Below, one piece after another: positions 8,053-16,189 of a stretch of DNA of 44,453 nt. The stretch covers positions 1 through 44,453 of the forward strand of contig NZ_JANYGJ010000053.1 of assembly GCF_025362455.1 (NCBI RefSeq). The letters run 5' to 3'. The notes below the pieces were generated by a model, which did no database searches, was not told where the DNA came from, and saw only the letters and a program-made list of their open reading frames with translations. This DNA comes from Deinococcus sp. Lineage in GTDB: Bacteria; Deinococcota; Deinococci; Deinococcales; Deinococcaceae. Each line of letters starts with the position of its first letter. The stretch's first letter is position 1. The position numbers and the translations under genes are program-made.

Positions 8053-9396
8053 ATGAAGCGTACCCTTGCTCTGACCGCCGCTTTTCTGTCCGTCGCCCTG
8101 GCGACCCAACAGGCGCAAGCCTGGAGCCTCAAGGAAGCGGCTGCGCCCTACGCGGGCACCACCATCACCGGCATCTTTCTGGACCGCCCCGGCTACAAGG
8201 CCGCCGACACCCTGATTCCGCAGTTCGAGAAGGAAACCGGCATCAAGGTCAAGACCGAAGTGGTGCCCTACGAGAGCACCAACCAGCGCTACGTGCTGGA
8301 TTTCACCTCCGGCGGCGGCACCGACCTGGTGCTCAGCGACGTGGTGTGGATCGGGCAGTTTGCCGACGCGGGCTGGATGGCGCCGCTCGACAAGTTCTAC
8401 AACGACCCCAAGCTGGCCGACCCGGCGCTGAACCTCAAGGGCTTTTTCCCGGTGCTGCTCGACAGCTTCGGCACCTGGAACAAGAAGGTCTACGGCCTGC
8501 CCTTCGACAACTATTCGGGCCTGATGTACTACAACAAGTGCGCTCTCAAGCAGGCCGGTTTTGCTGGCCCGCCCAAGACCTGGAACGAGCTGCTCACCAA
8601 GTACGGCCCCAAGCTGACCGGCAATGGCAAGTACGCCTTCGCGCTCCAGTCGCGCCGGGGCGAGACCCAGAGTGCCGACAGCTTCATGCGCACGCTGTGG
8701 CTTTCGGGCGGCAGCCTGATCGATCCCAAGACCTTCGAGCCCACCCTGGCCAGCGCCGCGTCGCAAAAGGGCCTGCAATTTCGCCAGGACCTGCTCAAGT
8801 TCATGCCCCCCGGCGTCGTGGACCAGGACCACAACGAGGTGGTCGCGGCCTTCAACAACGGCACCGTGCCCATCATCACCGAGTGGTCGGCCTTCTACCC
8901 GACCATCACCGATCCCAAGCAGTCCAAGATCGGCCTGAACTGTCTGGGCGTGACCACCGAACCCCTCGGCTCGGCAGGTCTCAAGCCCGCGCTCGGCGGC
9001 TTCTCGCTGGGTGTCAACCCCAACAGCGACGCCAAGAAGCAGGCCGCCGCCTACCTGTTTATCCAGTGGATCACCTCCGAGAAGAACGCCAAGGCCTACG
9101 TGCAGGCGGGCGGCGTCTCCGGTCGCCAGGCCGTCTACAAGGACCCGGCTATCCGCAGCAAGTTCCTCTACGTCGACCCGATGGTCAAGAGCTGGAGCGC
9201 CGGGACCGCCGTGCCCGCCTTCCGCCCGCGCTTCGCCGAGTGGCCCCAGATCTCGCAGATCGTGGCTGAGAACGGCACCAAGATCATGCTCGGCCAGCTC
9301 TCCACGGCTGCCGGTGCCAAGGTCATCGACGATCAGGTCAAGGCCATTCTGGACAAAGCCGGGTACTACAGCGGCAAGAAGGCCAAGCTCCAGTAA
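8053..9396 (+). CDS. ABC sugar/polyol importer, extracellular solute-binding protein (family 1)
   Basis: A 447-residue secreted binding protein. A signal peptide is clear (MKRT, hydrophobic core, likely cut after AQA near residue 23) and lacks a lipobox cysteine. The mature part is a family-1 binding protein: TLIPQFEKETGIKVK, VLDFTSGGGTDLVLSDVVWIG, YGLPFDNYSGLMYYNK, GGFSLGVNPNSD and AAYLFIQWITS. AGGAGG lies a few bases before ATG. It is the first gene of an operon with two permeases and dehydrogenases, and a long hairpin separates it from the permeases. The divergent kinase and SorC-type regulator suggest a polyol or sugar substrate. Confidence 0.92.
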   Translation: MKRTLALTAAFLSVALATQQAQAWSLKEAAAPYAGTTITGIFLDRPGYKAADTLIPQFEKETGIKVKTEVVPYESTNQRYVLDFTSGGGTDLVLSDVVWIGQFADAGWMAPLDKFYNDPKLADPALNLKGFFPVLLDSFGTWNKKVYGLPFDNYSGLMYYNKCALKQAGFAGPPKTWNELLTKYGPKLTGNGKYAFALQSRRGETQSADSFMRTLWLSGGSLIDPKTFEPTLASAASQKGLQFRQDLLKFMPPGVVDQDHNEVVAAFNNGTVPIITEWSAFYPTITDPKQSKIGLNCLGVTTEPLGSAGLKPALGGFSLGVNPNSDAKKQAAAYLFIQWITSEKNAKAYVQAGGVSGRQAVYKDPAIRSKFLYVDPMVKSWSAGTAVPAFRPRFAEWPQISQIVAENGTKIMLGQLSTAAGAKVIDDQVKAILDKAGYYSGKKAKLQ

Positions 9397-9448
9397 GTAA
9401 AGCGGGGCGCCGCCCGGTGTGCGCCCTGCACCCACATGAGACCAGCAT

Positions 9449-9499
9449 GACCAGACCAGCATGACCGCGAGTCGAGTCTCCGGTCATGCTGATCTGGTC
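9449..9499 (+). promoter_or_regulatory. Intercistronic hairpin between binding-protein and permease genes
   Basis: Arms of 19 bases (9449-9467 and 9481-9499) pair at 18 positions, with one G-T wobble, around a 13-base loop. There is no T-run. Such hairpins between binding-protein and permease genes commonly stabilise the upstream mRNA or reduce read-through, raising binding protein over permease. The left arm contains a duplicated GACCAGCATGACC unit (9439-9466). Confidence 0.65.
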
Positions 9500-9681
9500 T
9501 AGCCCCACCAGACCCTACCCGGCACCAGACCCCAACACCAGAACCCAATATCAGAGAAAGCCTCTTTGGCCATACCGGAACCCTACCGGCGCTGCTGAGC
9601 GCCGCCCCACACCTCACCGCAGGCCCCGCCCCCCCCATCCGGTGTGTTCACGACCCTGCCCAGCTCCGGAGCGTGCTGCCT

Positions 9682-10572
9682 ATGCATACCCAAAAACGCC
9701 TCACTCCCTTTTTCTTTCTCGCGCCTGCGGTGGTGATCCTGGCGCTGGTCGGCATCTATCCGCTGGTGTTCGCGGCCTGGGTCTCGCTGCACAACTACCT
9801 GCTGGCGCAACCCAACATCCCGCACGACTTCGTGTGGCTGAGCAACTACCTGACGGTGATCCGGGACAGTTCGTTCTGGGGCTCTATTGGCCGCACCCTG
9901 TTTTATCTGGCCGTCGCCCTGCCCCTGGAGATCGTGCTGGGCCTGGCCATCGCCTTCATGCTGCGGCGGGGCCGCTGGGCGCACCTGCGCGGCTTTGCCC
10001 GCGTGATGCTGGTCATTCCGCTGGCCATGACCCCGGTGGTCACCGGCCTGATCGGGCGACTGATCTTCAACCAGCAGTTCGGCGTCGTCAATTACGTGCA
10101 GACCAGCCTCAGCAGCAACAAGATCGGTACCGAGTGGCTGGGTAACCCTACGTTGGCCTTCGTGACCATCCTGGTGCTGGAAATCTGGCAGTGGACGCCG
10201 TTCGCCGCCCTGATCTTCCTGTCGGGCCTGACCGCCGTGCCCGCCGAGGTCGAGGAGGCCGCCACCCTGGAGACCCGCAGCTTCTGGGTGATGCTCAGAT
10301 CGATTCAGCTTCCTTTTTTGCTGCCCGCCTTGACCGCCATCCTGATTTTGCGCACCGCCGATATTCTCAAACAGTTCGATATGGTCTATACCCTGACCAG
10401 CGGCGGGCCGGGCAGCTCCACCGAGCTGATCAACCTCTACATCACCCGCATCGGCCTGCGCGGCGCTTTCGATCAGGGCGTGGCCTCGGCCCAGGCGCTG
10501 CTGATGCTGGTGCTGACCACCGTGCTCTCGCGCCTGTACATCCGCTATCTCTACAAGGGAGACAACGCATGA
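9682..10572 (+). CDS. ABC sugar importer permease (MalF type)
   Basis: A 296-residue inner-membrane permease with about six hydrophobic segments, beginning LTPFFFLAPAVVILALVG. The ATPase-contact EAA loop reads EVEEAATLETRSFWVMLRSIQLPFL, split by the usual glycine position, which here is Thr-Leu-Glu-Thr. TSGGPGSSTELINLYI near the C-terminus is typical of the family. ATG 9682 was preferred to GTG 9673 because CGGAG lies about ten bases upstream of it and too near the GTG. It partners the next permease; no ATPase gene is nearby. Confidence 0.92.
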   Translation: MHTQKRLTPFFFLAPAVVILALVGIYPLVFAAWVSLHNYLLAQPNIPHDFVWLSNYLTVIRDSSFWGSIGRTLFYLAVALPLEIVLGLAIAFMLRRGRWAHLRGFARVMLVIPLAMTPVVTGLIGRLIFNQQFGVVNYVQTSLSSNKIGTEWLGNPTLAFVTILVLEIWQWTPFAALIFLSGLTAVPAEVEEAATLETRSFWVMLRSIQLPFLLPALTAILILRTADILKQFDMVYTLTSGGPGSSTELINLYITRIGLRGAFDQGVASAQALLMLVLTTVLSRLYIRYLYKGDNA

Positions 10573-10642
10573 TACGGATTGTGCGGTATGGACGCTCAGG
10601 CGGCGCTCTCCCGCCTGCGCGGGAATGGAGCGAAATCCGTAT
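10572..10642. repeat. 71-bp inverted-repeat element with ATACGGATT ends
   Basis: Terminal arms ATACGGATT (10572-10580) and AATCCGTAT (10634-10642) are exact complements. Inside, CAGGCGG and CCGCCTG form a second hairpin. It begins in the stop codon of the first permease and separates it from the second. The shape resembles small non-autonomous palindromic elements that sit in bacterial intergenic regions; no second copy occurs in this window. Confidence 0.6.
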
Positions 10643-10705
10643 TGTCTCCCACTCCCGTTGGTCGGATCAGACCCGTATCTCATCCGGGATTCAATCGGAG
10701 GCGTT

Positions 10706-11596
10706 ATGACCACCCAGCAAAATTCAGCGGCGGCCATTCGCAGCGCCGACCAGCTCGCGGTGCTGCGCGCCCGCCGGGGCAGCACCGTCAAGACGGCCCT
10801 GCACGGCGTCGGGCTGATCGTGGTGTTGTTCGGCACGCTCTTTCCCTTTTTGTGGATGGTGCTGACCTCCTTCAAGACCGGCGCCCAGATCACGGCCACG
10901 CCGCCGCTGGTGTTCTTCGAGGGCACGCTCGACCACTACCGCACCATCCTGGGCGACCAGTACAACGTCGGTCAGAGCTTAATTACCTCGCTGATCGTCT
11001 CGGTGAGCGCCACGGCGCTGGCGGTGCTGCTGGGCACGCCCGCCGCCTACGCGCTGGCACGCTTCGAGTTCAAGCGCAAGGACGACTTGTGGTTCTGGTT
11101 TATCTCCAACCGCTTCATGTCGCCCGTGGTGATTATTCTGCCGGTGTACCTGCTGGCCTCGCAGCTCAAGCTGATCGGCAACCCTGGGCTGTTGATCGCC
11201 ATGTACCTGACGTTTTCCATTCCGGTGGTCGTCTGGATCTGCACCGACCAGTTTCGCAGCATCCCCCGCGAACTCGACGAGGCCGCCATGGTCGACGGCG
11301 CCTCGCCCGCCTTCATCTTTTTGCGAATCGCGCTGCCGCTGGCCCTGCCCGGCGTGGTGGTCTCTAGCATCCTGAGCTTTATTTTTAGCTGGAACGAACT
11401 GCTTTTTGCGCTGTTTCTCACGCGAGGCAGCGGTGTGACGGCTCCGGTCAAGGCCACCTCCTTCCTGAGCGGCTACGACGTGCCCTGGGGCGAGATCATG
11501 GCGACGGGCACGCTGATCGTGCTGCCGGTCATCATCTTCTCGCTGCTGGTCTCGCGCCATCTGGTGCAGGGCCTGACCATGGGCGCCATCAAGTAA
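10706..11596 (+). CDS. ABC sugar importer permease (MalG type)
   Basis: A 296-residue permease, the second membrane subunit. ATG 10706 is preceded by GGAGG; the frame is open upstream through the hairpin element but has no other good start. About six membrane spans begin with GVGLIVVLFGTLFPFLWMVL. The EAA loop ELDEAAMVDGASPAFIFLRI contains the conserved glycine, and FSWNELLFALFLTR and the C-terminal HLVQGLTMGAIK are characteristic of MalG-type subunits. With the upstream permease and binding protein it forms the importer; its ATPase is not in the window. Confidence 0.93.
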   Translation: MTTQQNSAAAIRSADQLAVLRARRGSTVKTALHGVGLIVVLFGTLFPFLWMVLTSFKTGAQITATPPLVFFEGTLDHYRTILGDQYNVGQSLITSLIVSVSATALAVLLGTPAAYALARFEFKRKDDLWFWFISNRFMSPVVIILPVYLLASQLKLIGNPGLLIAMYLTFSIPVVVWICTDQFRSIPRELDEAAMVDGASPAFIFLRIALPLALPGVVVSSILSFIFSWNELLFALFLTRGSGVTAPVKATSFLSGYDVPWGEIMATGTLIVLPVIIFSLLVSRHLVQGLTMGAIK

Positions 11597-11660
11597 CGCC
11601 TGCACGCCTGCGCCCAACCCAGACCACCCCAGGGGCACGTCTTTTCGAGGAGTTCTCGCC

Positions 11661-12103
11661 ATGACCGACACCATCCACAAACCCGTCAAGGACACGCTTA
11701 TAACTCTCCAGCCCGGTGACATCAACCCCGACGTGAAGTTGCCGCGCACCATGCAGGCCGTCGTGGCCTACGCGCCGGGCGACTACCGCCTGGAGACGGC
11801 CAAGATGTTCGGGGCCGACGTGGTGCTCAACCCCACCGAGGTGGACGTGGCGCAGGGCCTGGAGATGATCCGCAAGCTGGGGTGTTTCGTCGAGTTCAGC
11901 GTCTTCGGGCAGGACGTGACCGTCGACTGGAGCATCATCGGCGACCGCAAGGAACTCGACGTGCTGGGCGCCCACCTGGGGCCTTACGCCTGCCCACCGA
12001 GGGCATGGTCACCCACACCCTCAAGATGAGCGAGTTCAAGACCGGCTTCGATTTGATGAAAGCGGGCGACAAGTCGGTGAAAATCCTGCTGATTCCGGAG
12101 TAA
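11661..12103 (+). pseudogene. Zinc-type alcohol/polyol dehydrogenase remnant with several internal deletions
   Basis: A good ribosome site (GAGGAG) and ATG start a frame whose pieces match separate parts of one medium-chain dehydrogenase. An N-terminal stretch up to YAPGDYRLE runs straight into TAKMFGADVVLNPTEVDV from the nucleotide-binding domain, then AQGLEMIRKLG...DRKELDVLGAHLGPY. The C-terminal LPTEGMVTHTLKMSEFKTG...ILLIPE continues in another frame from about 11990. The catalytic zinc ligands and most of the Rossmann fold are missing: about 147 codons remain of a family of 350-400 residues. The first two junctions keep frame and the third shifts it. The retained parts resemble erythritol/threitol-type dehydrogenases. 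Not functional. Confidence 0.8.
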
Positions 12104-12159
12104 CCAGATTCGCCTCGCCCGTGCCCAGCACCGTCAGAACCGCCATTGAGGAGTATCCG

Positions 12160-13236
12160 GTGACTATCCACTCAGCTCAACCCACTGCGCCCGCACCGGA
12201 CGACACGACCATGAGCGCTGCGGTGATGAACGGTGCCCGCGACGTCGAGTTCAGTCGGGTGATCCGCCCCGTGGCCGCGCCCCACGAGGTCCTGATCCGG
12301 GTGCGGGCCAACAGCCTGTGCGGCTCGGACCTGCATTACTGGCACGAGGGCCGGATCGGTTCGGCGGTGGTGGGCACGGCCTTTACGCCCGGCCACGAGT
12401 TCGCCGGAGAGATTGCCGGTGGCAGCGGCGCGGCGCACGGCCTGGCCGACGGGACGCTGGTGGCCATCGACCCGGCCCAGCCCTGCGGCGAGTGCTACTG
12501 GTGTCATCAGGGCAACCAGCACCTGTGCCCGACGATGGTCTTCGTGGGGGCGCCGCCGCACGCCGGAGCGATGGCCGAGTACATCGCCGTGCCGCTCAGC
12601 AGCGTCTTTGCGCTGCCGCCCGGTTTCACGGCGGTGCAGGCGGCCCTGCTCGAACCGCTGGGCGTGGCGATGCACGCGCTCGACCTGGCCAGGCTGCGCC
12701 CCGGCACCCACCTGGCCATCCTGGGCGCCGGTCCCATCGGGCTGTATGTGCTGATGCTGGCCCGGCAAAGCGGGGCGCTGAACATCAGTGTGATCGAGCC
12801 GCTGGCCTACCGCCGTGACAGGGCGGCTGAACTCGGCGCGACCTCTACCCACGGCGACGTGGCGGGCTACCTCGCCTCGGTGCGCGGCACGCCGACCGGC
12901 GGCGCCGATGTGGTGATCGAGGCCACCACCAGCCCACACGGCCCGCGCCACGCCAGCGAGGTGGCCCGCATCGGCGGCAAGGTCATCCTGGTGGGCATCC
13001 CAGACGGCGACGAGTTCTCGCTGACCGGCTCGCTGGTGCGCCGCAAGGCCCTGACCATCAAACTCTCGCGGCGTATGGGCCACGTCTATCCCCGCGCCAT
13101 CGAGTACGTGCAGCGCGGCCTGGTCGATGTCGAGGCCATCGTGACCCACCGCCTTCCACTGTCACAGGTCAGGTCCGCCTTCGCGCTGCTGGCCGAGTAC
13201 AACGACGGGGCCATCAAAGTGGTGCTGGAACCCTGA
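12160..13236 (+). CDS. Zinc-dependent medium-chain polyol dehydrogenase (sorbitol dehydrogenase-like)
   Basis: About 358 residues from GTG 12160, chosen for GAGGAG seven bases upstream (the frame also opens at GTG 12121). It contains the first catalytic zinc Cys in NSLCGSDLHYWHEG, GHEFAGEI with the zinc His-Glu pair, a structural-zinc set CGECYWCHQGNQHLC, LLEPLGVAMHAL, and the NAD(P)-binding GAGPIGLY. Such enzymes oxidise a secondary alcohol of polyols or sugars to a ketone. As last gene of the transporter operon it probably oxidises the imported polyol. It may compensate for the decayed dehydrogenase just upstream. Confidence 0.9.
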   Translation: MTIHSAQPTAPAPDDTTMSAAVMNGARDVEFSRVIRPVAAPHEVLIRVRANSLCGSDLHYWHEGRIGSAVVGTAFTPGHEFAGEIAGGSGAAHGLADGTLVAIDPAQPCGECYWCHQGNQHLCPTMVFVGAPPHAGAMAEYIAVPLSSVFALPPGFTAVQAALLEPLGVAMHALDLARLRPGTHLAILGAGPIGLYVLMLARQSGALNISVIEPLAYRRDRAAELGATSTHGDVAGYLASVRGTPTGGADVVIEATTSPHGPRHASEVARIGGKVILVGIPDGDEFSLTGSLVRRKALTIKLSRRMGHVYPRAIEYVQRGLVDVEAIVTHRLPLSQVRSAFALLAEYNDGAIKVVLEP

Positions 13237-13284
13237 GCGCTCTCACAGCCAGTTCTCGGAACACCGCAGGTCGGTGAGGGCCTC

Positions 13285-13316
13285 CAGCCGCAGCCTCGGT
13301 GCAGGGCGTGCGGCTG
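13285..13316 (+). terminator. Possible terminator of the polyol operon
   Basis: CAGCCGCA (13285-13292) pairs exactly with TGCGGCTG (13309-13316) around a 16-base loop, followed by CTTT. It lies about 50 bases after the dehydrogenase stop. Confidence 0.35.
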
Positions 13317-13351
13317 CTTTAGGTGAGGGGTTGACGAATTCATGGTGACCC

Positions 13352-13390
13352 GATTGTTTACCCCGGTTGTTTGCCTCGACTGTTCACCAC
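13352..13390. repeat. 13-bp degenerate tandem repeat, three copies
   Basis: Units GATTGTTTACCCC, GGTTGTTTGCCTC and GACTGTTCACCAC are adjacent. The TGTTTACC core recurs once more at 13459. Confidence 0.75.
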
Positions 13391-13723
13391 CCTTCTGCCG
13401 CTGAGAAGTCGGCCCCGGCAGCTCGCTGAACGTGCCCGACTCGCTCCTTCATTAAGTCTGTTTACCTGTAAGAAACATGTGTGACGACACCGCGTAAAAT
13501 CACTTCAAACAACATCCGGTATCGTTACACGGCTGCTGGCATAGGTCGATACGCGTCACGGTTTCATTCCGGCAGTTGCCGCTTCGCTGAAATCGCCTGC
13601 ATTTCTTGAAAGCTAGCAGTTTTCTGGCCCACATTTCATCGTACCCGCTCCCGGTGCTCGTCTTTTGCGGTGCCCTGACAAGTTGCGCGGCTCTGAACGT
13701 CTTTTGATTCTGGAGGTCACCTC

Positions 13724-14482
13724 ATGCGCTTTCGTATCTTCGCCGCACTGATGCTCAGTTTGCTCCCCAGTGCTCAGGCCCGCAGCCTCGATCTCATCCG
13801 GAGCAGTGGTGTACTCAGAATCGCCACTACGACCGATGTGGAACCGATCAGTTTTATTCAGAACGGCCAGCTCGCGGGTTTCAGTTACGAACTCGGTCAA
13901 CTGACGGCCAAGTCGATGAATCTCAAGACGCAGTGGGTCACCAGACCGTTCGACGAATTGCCGCGTGGGCTGGCACAGGACCAGTACGACGTGGTGATCT
14001 CGACCCAGGTCATCGACCCGAACAATAACCTGGCCGATTTCACCAGGCCGTACTTTTGCACCTCGGCGGTGCTGGTCGCCCGGCAGAGTGAACTCCTGCG
14101 CCCCAGCAAAAAGATGGACGGTAAGACCTTCGTGGTGCAGGCCGGGACCAGTTACCAGAAGTATGCCCAGCAGCTTCCCTTCGCCAAGAAGGTGACGGTG
14201 GTGGGCAACGCCCAGAGCGCCCTGCAATCGGTGGCGCTGGGCAAGGCTGACGCGACCATCACCGACAAGTACGTGGCCTTGCAAATGATGCTGGTCTACG
14301 GCAAGTCTCCCATGAGCGCCAGCGGTCCCTACCGGGATGAGCGGATCGGCATGACGGTGAGCAAGGGCAACGACGGCCTGCGCACGGCCCTGAACGCCGC
14401 GCTGGGCCGGGTGATGGGCAACGGCAGTTACCACCTCGCGTCGATGCTCGCCTTTCGCGAAGACGCCCGCTGCGAGCTGTGA
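13724..14482 (+). CDS. Periplasmic solute-binding protein, family 3 (amino acid type), orphan
   Basis: A 252-residue secreted binding protein with signal peptide MRFRIFAALMLSLLPSAQA. The family-3 fold is shown by the start LDLIRSSGVLRIATTTDVEPISF, GFSYELGQLTAKSMNLK, YDVVISTQVIDPNNNLADFTRPY, KTFVVQAGTSYQKYAQQL, GKADATITDKYVALQMM and an ERIGMTVSKGN segment. Length matches polar amino-acid binding proteins. GGAGGT precedes ATG at good spacing. No permease or ATPase gene adjoins it, so it either serves a transporter encoded elsewhere or acts as a sensor. The ligand is unknown; an amino acid is usual for this family. Confidence 0.88.
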   Translation: MRFRIFAALMLSLLPSAQARSLDLIRSSGVLRIATTTDVEPISFIQNGQLAGFSYELGQLTAKSMNLKTQWVTRPFDELPRGLAQDQYDVVISTQVIDPNNNLADFTRPYFCTSAVLVARQSELLRPSKKMDGKTFVVQAGTSYQKYAQQLPFAKKVTVVGNAQSALQSVALGKADATITDKYVALQMMLVYGKSPMSASGPYRDERIGMTVSKGNDGLRTALNAALGRVMGNGSYHLASMLAFREDARCEL

Positions 14483-14541
14483 AGGGCGCACCTGCGGCCC
14501 GTATCGGCAGACCGCTGCCCGCCTGTCGGGCGCCGACGCCA

Positions 14542-14593
14542 GCCAAACACCGATGCTAACCAGACACCGACCCTGGCCAGACACCGACCCTAG
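14542..14593. repeat. 17-bp tandem repeat, three copies
   Basis: Units follow CCAGACACCGACCCTGG; the last two differ at one position and the first is more diverged and one base longer. Confidence 0.8.
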
Positions 14594-14682
14594 TGCAGTA
14601 CTCCGAATTACGCCACGGGGAAAACAGCCTCCCCGCGCCTCCATTCTGCGTCCTACTCAGTCAAAACTACTCGCTCCGCTCG

Positions 14683-14707
14683 GTCATAAAAAGGGTCTTT
14701 TTATGAC
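14683..14707. terminator. 11-bp perfect hairpin with A-run/T-run arms
   Basis: GTCATAAAAAG (14683-14693) and CTTTTTATGAC (14697-14707) are exact complements around a three-base loop. The A and T runs at the stem suit a terminator in either direction, probably ending the upstream binding-protein transcript about 200 bases after its stop. It could also be a protein-binding palindrome. Confidence 0.55.
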
Positions 14708-14794
14708 ATCTGCTCTAGACAGACACTGACGCCAGCTCAAACGACGGGCGGCGACCAGAATTCACCACCGAGCACCACCTCAAGGAGTCCGATT

Positions 14795-16189
14795 ATGTTT
14801 GAGCCCCGTATGTGCAGGCCCCCCCGGTTTCCTCGCTGCTTTTCGGCGGTGACCCTCACCTCGCTCGCCCTGCTGAGCGGCGCTGCCAGTGCTCAGGGCG
14901 TGAACTGGAAGCAGGCCACCGGCCAGAGCATCTCGGTGATGCTCAACCAGCACCCTTATCAGGCGGCGATGGTCAAAAAGATCAAAGCCTTCACCGCGCT
15001 GACCGGCATCACGGTGGATTACACGGTGACGCCCGAAGAAAACTACTTCGGTAAGGTTTCGGCGGCCCTGAAAGCCAAGGACGGCAGCGCGGACGTCTTC
15101 ATGACCGGCATCTATCAGTCGTGGGACTACGCCACGGCGGGGCAGATGGAGCCGCTGGACAAGTACATGAACAACCCCAAGCTGACCCAGGCGAGCTGGG
15201 ACGCCAAGGACTTTTTCCCCGGCGTGCTCAGTGCGGGCAAGTGGAACCTCAAACTCGGCTCGCCGACCGGCAGCGGATCACAGTGGGTGCTGCCGCTGGG
15301 CTTTGAGAGCAATACCTTGAGCTACAACAAAAAATACTTCGATTCCAAGGGACTCAAGCCGCCCAAGACGCTCGACGAGCTTTCGGCGCTGGCCATCAAG
15401 CTCAAGGGCTGGAACGGCCCCGGCAGCTACGGCCTGGCGGTGCGCGGCACCCTGAGCTGGGCGACCATCCACCCCGGCTACATGACGGCCTTCAACGCGG
15501 CAGGCAACCGGGATTTCGTCGTCCAGGGCAACAAACTGGTGTCGGGTCTGGATACCCCCGCCGCCATCGCCTTCACCAAAACCTGGGCCGATATGATCCG
15601 CGACGGTGGGCCGCCCAACTGGCAAAACTACACCTGGTATCAGGCCAGCACCGATCTGGGCGCGGGCAAGGCCGCCATGATGTTCGACGCCGACAACGCC
15701 GCGTTCACCCAGAACGTGCCGGGCAACTCCAAGGAAGCGGGCAACATCGCCTGGGCGCTGCCCCCGGTCGGCACCGGGCGCCCCACCGCCAACGAATGGA
15801 TCTGGGGCATCGGCATGAACGCGGCCAGCCAGCACAAGACGGCGGCCTGGCTGTTCATGCAGTATTTCACCAGCCCCAGCTATCAGCTTCAGGCCGCGCT
15901 CAACGACGCCACCATGAACCCGCCGCGCCGCTCGGTATGGGCCAATTCCAAGTTCACCCGGTCGCTCTCCGGCTTCTCCGGCTACACCGATTCGTTCTAC
16001 GAATACGTGCGCGGCACGTCCATCAAGTTCACGCCGCAGCCGTACTTCTTTGAAACCACCACCGACTGGTCGCAGGCTCTGCGCAGCATCGTGCTCGACA
16101 AGGCTGATCCCACCGCGACCATGAAGTCGCTCGCGTCCGGTATCAATACCAAACTGGGCAAGCTCAGGATCGGTCAGATCGGCAAGTGA
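14795..16189 (+). CDS. Extracellular solute-binding protein, family 1 (sugar type), orphan
   Basis: A 464-residue secreted binding protein. An N-terminal signal (basic head, FSAVTLTSLALLSGAASA, likely cut near residue 33) is followed by a family-1 fold: SISVMLNQHPYQAAMVKKIKAF, FTALTGITVDYTVTPEENY, DGSADVFMTGIYQSWDYA, LPLGFESNTLSYNKKYFD, KAAMMFDADNAAF and AAWLFMQYFTSPS. AAGGAG lies before ATG. It is distinct from the binding proteins at 8.0 and 40.0 kb. No permeases follow; the next 1 kb has no recognisable gene. It probably delivers a carbohydrate to permeases encoded elsewhere. Confidence 0.88.
   Translation: MFEPRMCRPPRFPRCFSAVTLTSLALLSGAASAQGVNWKQATGQSISVMLNQHPYQAAMVKKIKAFTALTGITVDYTVTPEENYFGKVSAALKAKDGSADVFMTGIYQSWDYATAGQMEPLDKYMNNPKLTQASWDAKDFFPGVLSAGKWNLKLGSPTGSGSQWVLPLGFESNTLSYNKKYFDSKGLKPPKTLDELSALAIKLKGWNGPGSYGLAVRGTLSWATIHPGYMTAFNAAGNRDFVVQGNKLVSGLDTPAAIAFTKTWADMIRDGGPPNWQNYTWYQASTDLGAGKAAMMFDADNAAFTQNVPGNSKEAGNIAWALPPVGTGRPTANEWIWGIGMNAASQHKTAAWLFMQYFTSPSYQLQAALNDATMNPPRRSVWANSKFTRSLSGFSGYTDSFYEYVRGTSIKFTPQPYFFETTTDWSQALRSIVLDKADPTATMKSLASGINTKLGKLRIGQIGK

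Larger units (their letters stand above)
13237..13723. other. Intergenic region before the family-3 binding protein
   Basis: About 490 bases without a convincing gene. It contains a possible terminator hairpin (13285-13316), a 13-bp triple repeat (13352-13390), TGTTT-N9-AAACA (13459-13477) and a -10-like TAAAAT (13495-13500) lacking a good -35. The last two may mark the promoter of the downstream gene. Confidence 0.4.
14483..14794. other. Intergenic region between two orphan binding proteins
   Basis: About 310 bases. It holds a 17-bp triple repeat (14542-14593) and a strong hairpin (14683-14707). No gene or clear promoter was seen. Confidence 0.4.
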
